64,000 bases of DNA from Croceivirga sp. (GTDB lineage Bacteria; Bacteroidota; Bacteroidia; Flavobacteriales; Flavobacteriaceae), in NCBI GenBank assembly GCA_028284665.1, contig JANQRG010000006.1:1-64000 (forward strand). The letters are read 5' to 3'. A program made the position numbers and the translations under genes. A model generated the notes under the pieces. That model ran no database searches, had not been told where the DNA came from, and worked only from the letters and a program-made list of their open reading frames with translations. This document shows, one piece after another, positions 56,482 to 63,198 of the stretch; the stretch's first letter is position 1, and each line of letters starts with the position of its first letter.

Positions 56482-56781
56482 ATGCTATTTCGGTACTTTG
56501 TTTACATCACTACCAATGAAAATAAAACTACACTTTATATTGGGGTGACTAACGACATTCAACGTAGACTCTCCCAACACTACTTCGATAGTCAAAATAC
56601 CAGAAAATCCTTTGCAGGTAGGTATAATTGCTACTATTTATTGTATTACGAGGGTTTTGAAACCGTTGAAGCAGCAATTTATCGGGAGAAGGAATTAAAA
56701 AAATGGAGGAGAGAAAAAAAGGATCGTTTGATTTCTTCCTTAAATCCTAATTGGGAATTCCTGAATAGTGATGTGGTTTAG
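56482..56781 (+). CDS. GIY-YIG nuclease family protein, element-associated
   Basis: A 99-residue single-domain GIY-YIG protein of the UvrC-N-like/YhbQ-like group: FVYITTN (GIY-equivalent strand), TLYIGVTNDIQRRLSQH (YIG and Arg) and the glutamate helix IYREKELKKWRREKKDRLIS. It lies exactly between two PAL elements: A ends 20 bases before the ATG, and the TAG is formed by the first bases of B. A second, broken copy at 62899 and a 3' relic at ~56950 keep the same relation. It probably encodes the endonuclease that moves or maintains these elements. The function is inferred. Confidence 0.85.
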   Translation: MLFRYFVYITTNENKTTLYIGVTNDIQRRLSQHYFDSQNTRKSFAGRYNCYYLLYYEGFETVEAAIYREKELKKWRREKKDRLISSLNPNWEFLNSDVV

Positions 56782-56897
56782 ATTTCTCACGCTCACTGCA
56801 CATTGCAGCTCGGTTCGAAATGACTGTTGGCGGAAAAGTTATAATAGAAACTAATAGTCATTTCGAAATGAGGTGCTTGGCACCGATTGAGAAATCT
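56780..56897. repeat. PAL element B downstream of GIY-YIG
   Basis: 118 bp with the same 10-bp outer stem and the same central TTCGAAATGACT / AGTCATTTCGAA arm, but a different central loop. The left hairpin is CTGCA-cat-TGCAG and the right one GGTGC-ttg-GCACC, each different from A and C but still paired. Its first bases supply the nuclease stop codon. Confidence 0.85.
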
Positions 56898-56934
56898 CAA
56901 CTCTGATTGTTCCCCTCGAGGCTGCATTTGACCT

Positions 56935-57030
56935 CCTTTGGTACAAACTTTATGCAGTAAGGGAAAAAGGATATCCTTGTCAACTACTTTAATCTTGATT
57001 GGGATTTTTTAAGTATCGATGTAATTTAGA
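56935..57030 (+). pseudogene. 3' relic of a second GIY-YIG copy
   Basis: Between elements B and C, about 70 bases align with the last 22 codons of the GIY-YIG gene: a GAAAAAGGAT...CTTGATTGGGATTTTTT...GATGTAATTTAG end replaces the intact gene's lysine-rich helix and NWEFLNSD end. It is frameshifted and its front is gone. The TAG again merges into element C. Confidence 0.6.
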
Positions 57031-57147
57031 TTTCTCACGCTTCTACTGCTTCGCAATATCCGGTTCGAAATGACTGTATATGGGAAAAATCAATTACGGA
57101 TACTTTTAGTCATTTCGAAATGAGTCGGAACGACGATTGAGAAATCT
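57028..57147. repeat. PAL element C
   Basis: 120 bp with both conserved stems. The central arm and its ~35-base loop are identical to element A over more than 60 bases, showing a recent common copy. The right hairpin reads TCG-gaa-CGA. It lies after the nuclease relic, closing a tandem A-gene-B-relic-C array. Confidence 0.85.
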
Positions 57148-57275
57148 CATTGTTATTTTACTTCATAAGATTTTCATGCTCTCTTCACAACTCTCAAGGT
57201 CTGTTCTGTAAGCCTAAGGACGAACAAAACTAGGTTGGGTCCGATATAATAGTCAGATCAGAGAATGATCTCCTT

Positions 57276-57313
57276 CTCCTTTTCGAACAAATCATACTCC
57301 TTTTCAAACAAAT
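57276..57313. promoter_or_regulatory. AraC-type direct-repeat operator (17 bp, 21-bp period)
   Basis: CTCCTTTTCGAACAAAT (57276-57292) and CTCCTTTTCAAACAAAT (57297-57313) differ at one base and start 21 bp apart, the classical spacing of AraC half-sites. The second ends 19 bases before a perfect -7 box (57333), so it overlaps the -33 region as in class II activation. The nearest AraC gene is at 55396. Confidence 0.7.
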
Positions 57314-57332
57314 GTCCGGAAGGTAGCTGCTC

Positions 57333-57340
57333 TAGTTTTG
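57333..57340 (+). promoter_or_regulatory. -7 promoter box of the DUF5367-DUF1772-NmrA operon
   Basis: TAGTTTTG is an exact TAnnTTTG match, 25 bases before the ATG at 57366 and just downstream of the direct repeats. Confidence 0.65.
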
Positions 57341-57365
57341 GAGTGTAATTAAAAAACGAGCAGTC

Positions 57366-57767
57366 ATGAAAACGTTTAGAGCAATTGGAATTGGAGCTGG
57401 TATCTGGGCCCTGGGAGTAAGCGCCTATACGCTCTCCTACTTTGTCCCGGTACTGGACAATCCGGAACAACAGGCCAATATGGTTTTGTTTATCGTAGTA
57501 CTTCCCCTGGTTTGGTTTGGGGCAAAAGGGTACTACAAAAAAGAACAGCATACCCACGGCTATTGGGTGGGGCAGACCTTCTTTTTAACAGCAGCAGCTT
57601 TGGATGCTTTGATCACCGTGCCCCTATTGGTAATCCCTAATGGTGGGAGCCATTACGCCTTCTTTACCGACCCAGGCTTTTGGGTCATTGGGTTAGAATT
57701 TATCGCTACCTCAGTACTGTACTGGTATGCTAAGGTCTGTACGAAAAAACTAAAAAGTACTAACTAA
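57366..57767 (+). CDS. DUF5367-like four-TM protein
   Basis: A 133-residue membrane protein with four hydrophobic segments (IGIGAGIWALGVSAYTLSYF, MVLFIVVLPLVWFGAKGYY, TFFLTAAALDALITVPLLVI, FWVIGLEFIATSVLYWYAKV). Length and the WFGAKGYY segment fit DUF5367. It is first of three genes spaced by 13 and 94 bases, downstream of an AraC-type operator. Confidence 0.65.
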   Translation: MKTFRAIGIGAGIWALGVSAYTLSYFVPVLDNPEQQANMVLFIVVLPLVWFGAKGYYKKEQHTHGYWVGQTFFLTAAALDALITVPLLVIPNGGSHYAFFTDPGFWVIGLEFIATSVLYWYAKVCTKKLKSTN

Positions 57768-57780
57768 AAAATCATGAAAC

Positions 57781-58272
57781 ATGGAAATTACACTGAGCAA
57801 TCTATCACTTTTCGCGACTGTCCTCTTGGTTGGTCTGGTCGCCGGACTATGCTTCACCTGGGGCAACGCCGTTACCCCTGGTATTGGACAATTGGACGAT
57901 CTGAGCTACCTCAGCGCCTTTCAGCAAATGAATCGTAGCATCCTGAATCCCACCTTCTACGGGGTTTTTATGGGCTCGCTTTTGGTAGGCATTGTTGCGG
58001 TCTTTACAAACAAAGGCGTTTCTCCCACCCACTTTTGGATGGTTTTGACCGCTGTGCTGATCTACTTCTTTGGAGTGATCCTCGTAACGGTTTTCGGGAA
58101 CGTGCCCTTGAATGAACTGCTGGACAAAACCGATCTGGCCCAAAGCAGTACGGAGCAATTAAGTGCCTTGCGCAAGAGATTTGAACAGCCCTGGAATCGG
58201 TTTCATACCATACGGGTCGTTACGGGAACCATCGCTTTTGCACTGCTCATCATCGCAAGTAGTAACAAATAG
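57781..58272 (+). CDS. DUF1772 (anthrone-oxygenase-like) membrane protein
   Basis: A 163-residue protein with four membrane helices and the DUF1772 pattern: AGLCFTWGNAVTPGIGQLDD, YLSAFQQMNRSILNPTFYGV and RFEQPWNRFHTIRVVTGTIA. Some members oxidise anthrones or similar aromatics. It is often beside NmrA-type oxidoreductases, as here. Second gene of the AraC-regulated operon. Confidence 0.85.
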   Translation: MEITLSNLSLFATVLLVGLVAGLCFTWGNAVTPGIGQLDDLSYLSAFQQMNRSILNPTFYGVFMGSLLVGIVAVFTNKGVSPTHFWMVLTAVLIYFFGVILVTVFGNVPLNELLDKTDLAQSSTEQLSALRKRFEQPWNRFHTIRVVTGTIAFALLIIASSNK

Positions 58273-58292
58273 AACTGAAACAATAATACTCT

Positions 58293-58330
58293 TCGATCCC
58301 GCCTACCGGCAGGCAGGTGTGCTCGGGGAG
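58293..58330. repeat. REP-like repeat CTACCGGCAGGCAGG
   Basis: The 94-base gap between DUF1772 and NmrA genes holds CCCGCCTACCGGCAGGCAGG followed by TGTGCTCGGGG: the ends CCCG / CGGG and the core GCCTACCGGCAGGC pair. It resembles the small palindromic repeats common between genes in this phylum. Being inside an operon it may shape mRNA stability. Confidence 0.5.
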
Positions 58331-58366
58331 ACACTAAAAACAATAACAATTAAAACAGAAATCATC

Positions 58367-59203
58367 ATGAAAAACAACATTTTAGTATTAGGAGGAAAAG
58401 GAAAAACAGGGCGACGTATCGCCGAAAGATTAACCCACTTAGGCCACAATGTCCGAATCGGTTCAAGAAGTGAAACTCCGGCTTTTGACTGGCATCAACC
58501 TGCAGGCTGGCCAGCGGTGCTGGAAGGGATTGAAAAGATGTATATCACCTATCAACCGGATCTGGCGGTTCCCGGTGCTAAGGAAGCCATTGAAGCTTTA
58601 ACTAAAGTGGCAAAACAGCAGGGGGTACAACAGTTGGTCATTTTGTCCGGGAAAGGGGAAGTAGAAGCTCAGCGTTGTGAGCAAATTGTACTGAATTGTG
58701 GGATAGAAGCCACCGTGGTACGGGCAAGCTGGTTCAGCCAGAATTTTAGCGAGAGCTTTTTCCTTGATCCCATTCAGCAAGGCGTGGTAGCGTTGCCCAA
58801 TGCGGATAGTCCGGCACCTTACGTAGATGCAAATGATATTGCGGAGGTAGTAGTCAAGATACTTTTGAATACAGGCCATAGTGGGAAGATCTATGAGTTG
58901 ACCGGTCCACGTTTACTCACCTTTGAAGATGTCGTAGCCCAGATTGCTAAGGCTTCCGGCCGGGAACTCCAATTTATTCCGATCACGCTTTCCGAATATG
59001 TGAATGCTATGAAAGAAATGCAACTGCCTGAAGATGTGATTTGGCTCATTGAGTACTTGTTTACGCATGTGCTGGACAACCCGGAAAACCAGATCGTCAC
59101 CAATGATGTGGAAAAGGTGTTGGGTCGGCCTCCAATCGACTTTTCAGACTATGTCGCGGAGACCGTAAAAACCGGGATTTGGAATCCGGAAGTGGAAGTG
59201 TAG
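58367..59203 (+). CDS. NmrA-like NAD(P)-binding oxidoreductase
   Basis: A 278-residue protein from the ATG at 58367 (MKNNILVLGGKGKTGRRIAE). The frame open from 58163 overlaps DUF1772 and the repeat and is not coding. The Rossmann motif VLGGKGKTG, then HNVRIGSRSE, WPAVLEGIEKMYITYQPDLA and VVRASWFSQNFSE match NmrA/SDR-a relatives, including quinone- or azo-reductases. Last gene of the operon, with a terminator 26 bases later. The substrate is unknown. Confidence 0.85.
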   Translation: MKNNILVLGGKGKTGRRIAERLTHLGHNVRIGSRSETPAFDWHQPAGWPAVLEGIEKMYITYQPDLAVPGAKEAIEALTKVAKQQGVQQLVILSGKGEVEAQRCEQIVLNCGIEATVVRASWFSQNFSESFFLDPIQQGVVALPNADSPAPYVDANDIAEVVVKILLNTGHSGKIYELTGPRLLTFEDVVAQIAKASGRELQFIPITLSEYVNAMKEMQLPEDVIWLIEYLFTHVLDNPENQIVTNDVEKVLGRPPIDFSDYVAETVKTGIWNPEVEV

Positions 59204-59228
59204 GAAAACTCATCAAATTAGTAGAAAA

Positions 59229-59256
59229 GACAGGTCTTTAAACCTGTCTTTTTTTT
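59229..59256 (+). terminator. Terminator of the AraC-controlled operon
   Basis: Stem GACAGGT / ACCTGTC with a 6-base loop and an eight-T tail, 26 bases after the NmrA stop. Confidence 0.9.
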
Positions 59257-59270
59257 GAAACGAGAAATAC

Positions 59271-59398
59271 TAGCTCCTTCCCTTACTAAAGGGAAGGTGG
59301 CTTACTTCGGAGAAGTAAGACGGATGGGTTGGTTATTTACCACCCTTTCCGTCATCCCTTCGGGATGTCACCTTTCCCTAACCAGGGAAAGGAGCCTT
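59271..59398. repeat. Palindromic element P1 flanking the DUF559 relic
   Basis: About 128 bp made of nested stems: outer GCTCC/GGAGC, CTTCCC/GGGAAG, CTTACTTC-gga-GAAGTAAG, a central GACGG/CCGTC arm, CATCCC-ttc-GGGATG and CTTTCCC/GGGAAAG. The order outer stem, side arms, central arm, side arms resembles the PAL layout but with different sequence. It ends about 25 bases before the relic start. Confidence 0.75.
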
Positions 59399-59423
59399 AG
59401 AATTTTCTGCTATTTTGGGATTG

Positions 59424-59552
59424 GTGAAAAAGCACAATAAATCAGAGTTGAAGGGCTACAGAAAAGCGCTAAGACAAAACCTAACTTCTCCGGAAATCAG
59501 ATGTTTTCTAAGTTCCTTTCTCCGCTCTTTCAATTCCTTTTTGCTAGGTTAG
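59424..59552 (+). pseudogene. DUF559-type endonuclease relic
   Basis: A 42-codon frame from GTG 59424 encodes KKHNKSELKGYRKALRQNLT then SPEIRCFL, matching the start of DUF559 proteins (LR..LT..E..LW), restriction-type very-short-patch-repair-like nucleases. The expected 110-120 residues are cut short by a TAG, and the following DNA shows no continuation. It lies between two palindromes (P1, P2), so it repeats on a different family the arrangement of the GIY-YIG units. Confidence 0.6.
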
Positions 59553-59574
59553 CTTCACTTCAATTAAAATAATC

Positions 59575-59713
59575 AAAGCTCCCCTCTTTAGAAAAGAGGG
59601 GAATGAATTCGGACTGAAAGGAGGAAGAAAGGGGAGATTGAAGAACCAATCCCTCCGGCATCACCTGTCGAGCTGATGCCACCTCCCTTTATCCAAAGGG
59701 AGGAGCTTTTGTT
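59575..59713. repeat. Palindromic element P2 flanking the DUF559 relic
   Basis: About 139 bp bounded by AAAGCTCC / GGAGCTTT. Inner hairpins are CCCCTCTTT-ag-AAAAGAGGGG, GGCATCA / TGATGCC and CCTCCCTTT-atcc-AAAGGGAGG. The outer arm GCTCCCCT recurs near 47090. Confidence 0.75.
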
Positions 59714-59794
59714 TTGAGATACTTCAAATTTAAATTTTCCACACCTAATCCAGTCTGCTCGAAATCATTATTGTGAGGTAATAAACAAACAATA

Positions 59795-59819
59795 AAAGGG
59801 CATCTAAAAGATGCCCTTT
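59795..59819 (-). terminator. Terminator of the 46-residue ORF
   Basis: AAAGGGCATC-tttta-GATGCCCTTT on the minus strand, a perfect 10-bp stem followed by a short T-rich tail. It lies 6 bases past the stop of the small ORF at 59826. Confidence 0.7.
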
Positions 59820-59825
59820 ATTCCA

Positions 59826-59966
59826 TTATCCCTTATACAAATAGTCCATATCCGAACTGGGACAACGGCTTAACGGTGATTTCCACTCGTCATCTTTTTT
59901 GTTTGCCGATGGGATGGTATACCATCCAAAGAACATCGGTCTTTTGTACTGTTGTCTTGTTTTCAT
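59826..59966 (-). CDS. Small protein of unknown function, 46 residues
   Basis: A frame from ATG 59966 to TAA 59826 encodes MKTRQQYKRPMFFGWYTIPS, then ANKKDDEWKSPLSRC and DMDYLYKG. It is hydrophilic, has one Cys, and is followed at once by a clean terminator, which supports a real transcript unit. No family recognised. It sits 53 bases downstream of mddA on the same strand and could also be read from that transcript. Confidence 0.45.
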   Translation of the reverse strand: MKTRQQYKRPMFFGWYTIPSANKKDDEWKSPLSRCPSSDMDYLYKG

Positions 59967-60018
59967 GGTTGAATTGTTTACTTGTTTTTTGATGATGATT
60001 GATAATTTTGTGTTCGTA

Positions 60019-60792
60019 CTATACTTTTTCCTTTACGATCAGCTTTGGATTGCTTCTTTTTCGCCACTTGGTGAACGGAATGAGCATTGGTTTTTTAGCC
60101 TGATAGGCCTTATATGTTTCTCCAAACTCGTTCATGAGGTCCTTTTCTTCCAATAGGGTTCCAATAACCACATAAGCAGTAATGGCAATGGCGAATAGCA
60201 AATGCGTTACTGTCATGGTCGGAGTAGCCCACATACCTAGTAGCATACCAAAATACAGCGGGTGACGTACGTATTTGTAAAATAAGGTCACCCGAAACTG
60301 CAATTGCGTATAGGGTTTGTTCATCAACTCTAAAAAGGTCTGTCGTAGTCCAAACAGATCGAAGTGATTGATCAAAAACGAACTGATGAATAATATCGCC
60401 CAGCCGGCAAAGAACAATCCATACAACAGATAATACAATAGGCTGTTAGGGGTTACTTCCCATAGCAAACCTCCAACAGGTTGCCAGTTGTACACCAGGT
60501 TAAAGAGCAACAGCCCGGAAACCAGAACAAAGGTGCTACGCTCTATTGGCCTTGGAAAATAGCGGGTAAATAGGGCCTTGAACCATTTTCGTGCCATCAC
60601 ACTGTGTTGTACCCCAAAGAGGGAGATCAACAAGAGGTTGTTTGCTACTGCCCATAAAACAGGGAGTTGAGGAGCTCGGTCAATTCCAATACCTGGAATT
60701 AAGTTGCCGACTGAAGCGATCCAAAAAAGGATGGATCCAAATGCGATCAGGTACGCAACTACGGAATACGTAAACATTACAATTTTCTTCAT
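60019..60792 (-). CDS. mddA: Methanethiol S-methyltransferase (MddA-like)
   Basis: A 257-residue membrane protein with about six helices and an isoprenylcysteine-methyltransferase-like C-terminal part (VTLFYKYVRHPLYFGMLLGM, GTLLEEKDLMNEFGETYKAY). The N-terminal FGVQHSVMARKWFK matches MddA, which methylates methanethiol to dimethyl sulfide. The gene also resembles the NnrU family, so the assignment is probable rather than certain. Its promoter region carries a -7 box (60825-60818) and a phased GGTTAC array. Confidence 0.75.
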   Translation of the reverse strand: MKKIVMFTYSVVAYLIAFGSILFWIASVGNLIPGIGIDRAPQLPVLWAVANNLLLISLFGVQHSVMARKWFKALFTRYFPRPIERSTFVLVSGLLLFNLVYNWQPVGGLLWEVTPNSLLYYLLYGLFFAGWAILFISSFLINHFDLFGLRQTFLELMNKPYTQLQFRVTLFYKYVRHPLYFGMLLGMWATPTMTVTHLLFAIAITAYVVIGTLLEEKDLMNEFGETYKAYQAKKPMLIPFTKWRKRSNPKLIVKEKV

Positions 60793-60817
60793 GACGTTTC
60801 GATTTTTAATTCGATGG

Positions 60818-60825
60818 CAAACCTA
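60818..60825 (-). promoter_or_regulatory. -7 promoter box of mddA
   Basis: On the minus strand TAGGTTTG is an exact TAnnTTTG match, 25 bases before the mddA ATG. Confidence 0.6.
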
Positions 60826-60858
60826 GTCACGAAGAAGCCCTTCCTAAGAATAGTAGCT

Positions 60859-60908
60859 GGTTACAAATGGGTTACGCCACCACCACCGAAGGGTTACAAA
60901 TGGGTTAC
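60859..60908. promoter_or_regulatory. Phased GGTTAC operator array upstream of mddA
   Basis: GGTTACAAATGGGTTAC occurs twice (60859-60875 and 60892-60908), giving four GGTTAC hexamers at 60859, 60870, 60892 and 60903. Spacings are 11, 22 and 11 bp, so all lie on one face of the helix. The array is about -47 to -96 from the predicted transcription start, a usual activator position. The 11-bp period fits OmpR/PhoB-type winged-helix regulators, none of which lies in the window. Confidence 0.65.
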
Positions 60909-60963
60909 AAAACAAAGATTATGGTTTTTAAATAATTGTTTATCAGATAGTTGAAAAAAACTA

Positions 60964-62727
60964 TCAAATAGTATGTAAAAATGCCGACAAATCGTCCTCA
61001 GGACTGAGATGTAGCTTTTTTCTGAGCCGGTTTCGGCTCATTTTTACCGAGGCGGGATTGATATTTTGAAGGGTAGCAATCTGTTTTGTATCCAAATTCA
61101 GCTTGATAAAAGAACACAGGCGTACATCGGTTTTGGTCAGTCCCTCAAACTGTTCGTTTAAGCGGGCATAGAAGGAGCTACTCAATTCATCTACCTTTTG
61201 ATAGAAGTCATCACTGTCCTTGTTCACCCAGATCTTGTTCTTGATTTCTTCTTCCAGGAGTTCCAATTCTTTTTGGCGTTTACGCCCCGTAGCCGCTTTT
61301 AACGATTCCAGGCGTTCCGCAAGAGATTCCGCCCATTCCTGGTTATTGGAAATGTTGACGGCCATGGTGGTCAAATCCTTTGTTTTAAATTCAATTTCGG
61401 AATTCAGCAGCTGGTTCTCCACCTTTTTCAACTTTAAGTTCTGCCGGTGTTTGTAGTACAAGAAGGTCAAGAAGGCGATCACTAACAAACTCACGATCAA
61501 CAATACATAAAAGCGGGTGTTTTGTTTGTTTAATTGTCGTTCGTAGGCTACCTGTTGTGCCGTTTGTAGTTTGTGAAATTTGACACTGTCCGCCAGTTGT
61601 TTTTTTTCGAAGGCATAGTTCATTTCGGCACGAGTGATCTCTTCGGTACGTTCTACGTTGAACAAGGTATCCTTTAATTGCGCATAACGTTCGTAGTATT
61701 CCAATGCGGTCCTGGTGTTTCCAAGATTTTTGTATGCCTCGCTCAAACAAAAACAGGCCTCCTGTTGAAGAATGCTATGTCCCGAGGCCATAGACATTTC
61801 TTGTCCCCTGAGGCAATCATCCCTGGCCTTGGTCCACTGGCCCAGTCGCAAATAAGTACCTCCACGATAGACCAGGGTAGAGGCAAGTCCACCTTCATCG
61901 TTGATTTTGGTTTTTAAAGCTACAGCTTTGTCATGCAATTCCAGGGCTTTGTCAAAGTTGTTGATTTTGGTGTACTCGACCCCCAAATTGGAATACCCCC
62001 TGGCTTCGGAAATAGGGTCGTTAACTTCCTTGGAAAGCCGAACACTTTCATTAAAACTGGCAATGGCGAGGTCATGATCTTTTTTGCTGGAATGGATAAG
62101 GCCAATATTGTTGTGCACCAGGGGTAAACTTTCCGTAAGCCCCATTTGCTCTTTTATAGCTAAGCTCTTTTGGTAATATTCTAAAGAGGTGTCAAAATTC
62201 TTCAGATCGTTGTGGATGTTTCCCAAATTGTTCAGCGCTCTTGAAATAACGGGCTCGGCCCCTATTTTTTCGGCAAGCTTCAGGGACTTTAAAATGTATT
62301 CCTGGGCCTGGGGATAATTCCCCATTTCATAGAATACTGTGCCTATATTTCCCAATATGATGGCAATTCCGTGTTCGTCACCCAGTTCTTGAACCAGTTC
62401 ATAATTTTTCAAAAAGTATTCCCGGGCCTGGTAAAATTGTCCTTGCTGGGCGTGGGTAATGCCAATCCATTTAATGGCGTCTGCTTTCCATGCTTTGTTT
62501 CCTGTAGTTTGAGAAAACGCTAATAGTTGCTTCCCAATAGTTCGGGAACTATCCGCACTAAACCGCATGTTAAAACGGGCCAGGGCCAGACCTGCTTCAA
62601 AACGGACGGAGTCGGGTGCATTGGTATTTTTAAATCGAAGCAGCAAGCTATCCTGAATAGTGGTCTGTCCTTGCAGATAGCAAATAGCAAAGGACCATAG
62701 CACTGCTAATAGGGAATACTTCTTCAA
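60964..62727 (-). CDS. Secreted-domain TPR sensor with LuxR-like HTH
   Basis: About 587 residues from a TTG start at 62727 (KKYSLLAVLWSFAICYLQGQ, a signal peptide). The ATG at 62802 would prefix a charged stretch running into the adjacent repeat. Residues ~60-370 hold about seven TPR units (ALNNLGNIHNDLKNFDTSLE, ARGYSNLGVEYTKINNFDKA). A membrane helix follows at ~400-420, then a coiled coil and a C-terminal helix-turn-helix (LCSFIKLNLDTKQIATLQNI, NPASVKMSRNRLRKKL). TPR-TM-HTH proteins of this kind are membrane-bound regulators in Bacteroidota. A TATATTTA box lies 15-20 bases upstream of the TTG. Confidence 0.83.
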   Translation of the reverse strand: MKKYSLLAVLWSFAICYLQGQTTIQDSLLLRFKNTNAPDSVRFEAGLALARFNMRFSADSSRTIGKQLLAFSQTTGNKAWKADAIKWIGITHAQQGQFYQAREYFLKNYELVQELGDEHGIAIILGNIGTVFYEMGNYPQAQEYILKSLKLAEKIGAEPVISRALNNLGNIHNDLKNFDTSLEYYQKSLAIKEQMGLTESLPLVHNNIGLIHSSKKDHDLAIASFNESVRLSKEVNDPISEARGYSNLGVEYTKINNFDKALELHDKAVALKTKINDEGGLASTLVYRGGTYLRLGQWTKARDDCLRGQEMSMASGHSILQQEACFCLSEAYKNLGNTRTALEYYERYAQLKDTLFNVERTEEITRAEMNYAFEKKQLADSVKFHKLQTAQQVAYERQLNKQNTRFYVLLIVSLLVIAFLTFLYYKHRQNLKLKKVENQLLNSEIEFKTKDLTTMAVNISNNQEWAESLAERLESLKAATGRKRQKELELLEEEIKNKIWVNKDSDDFYQKVDELSSSFYARLNEQFEGLTKTDVRLCSFIKLNLDTKQIATLQNINPASVKMSRNRLRKKLHLSPEDDLSAFLHTI

Positions 62728-62804
62728 GATTGGTTGATTTTCAACTAAATATAAGGAATCTGGGTTGCAAAACGAGGGTTCTATCACTTTTCTGAATACC
62801 ATCG

Positions 62805-62878
62805 GAAATGACTTTAAAGGATCATAGTCATTTCGACATGAGGTATCCCGATGTTATTGGGAAACGATTGAGAAATCT
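62805..62878. repeat. PAL element D, right half only
   Basis: GAAATGACT (62805-62813) and AGTCATTTC (62826-62834) form a shortened central arm. TCCCGAT-gtt-ATTGGGA makes the right hairpin, and TGAGAAATCT ends the element 20 bases before the GIY-YIG pseudogene. The left outer strand is missing. Confidence 0.75.
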
Positions 62879-62898
62879 AAAAAAAGTACTTTTAGCAT

Positions 62899-63198
62899 AT
62901 GTTGCTAAGCTACTTCGTTTACATTGTTACTAATCAGAAGAAAACTACCCTTTACATTGGAGTGACCAATGACATTCAACGCCGCCTTTCCCAATAGTAC
63001 TTTGACAGTCAAAATGCAAGAAAATCCTTTGCAGGTAAGTACAATTGCTATCATTTGGTGTACTACCGAGGTTTTGGGTCTATAGAAGAAGCCATTGATA
63101 GGGAAAAAGAGATGAAAAAATGGCGAAGGGAGAAAAAGAATCGCTTGATTACTTCCTTTAACCCAAACTGGGATTTTTTAAATAGTGAAGTGATATAG
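62899..63198 (+). pseudogene. GIY-YIG nuclease copy with in-frame TAG
   Basis: A full-length 100-codon copy of the gene at 56482 (FVYIVTNQKKTTLYIGVTND, then NWDFLNSEVI), interrupted by TAG at codon 33 (62995-62997), where the intact copy has a His codon. No frameshift is present, so the inactivation is recent or depends on one codon. Flanks carry half PAL elements D and E, and the final TAG again falls on the first bases of the right element. Confidence 0.8.

Noticed and set aside
56340-56897. A group I intron carrying a GIY-YIG homing enzyme
   Set aside because: No intron core elements or split host gene are visible. The flanks are repeated palindromes in intergenic DNA, so a stand-alone repeat element fits better.
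59899-60156. An 85-codon plus-strand frame antisense to the 46-residue ORF and mddA
   Set aside because: It is Phe-rich, without a start context or homology, and covers the 3' end of the methyltransferase.
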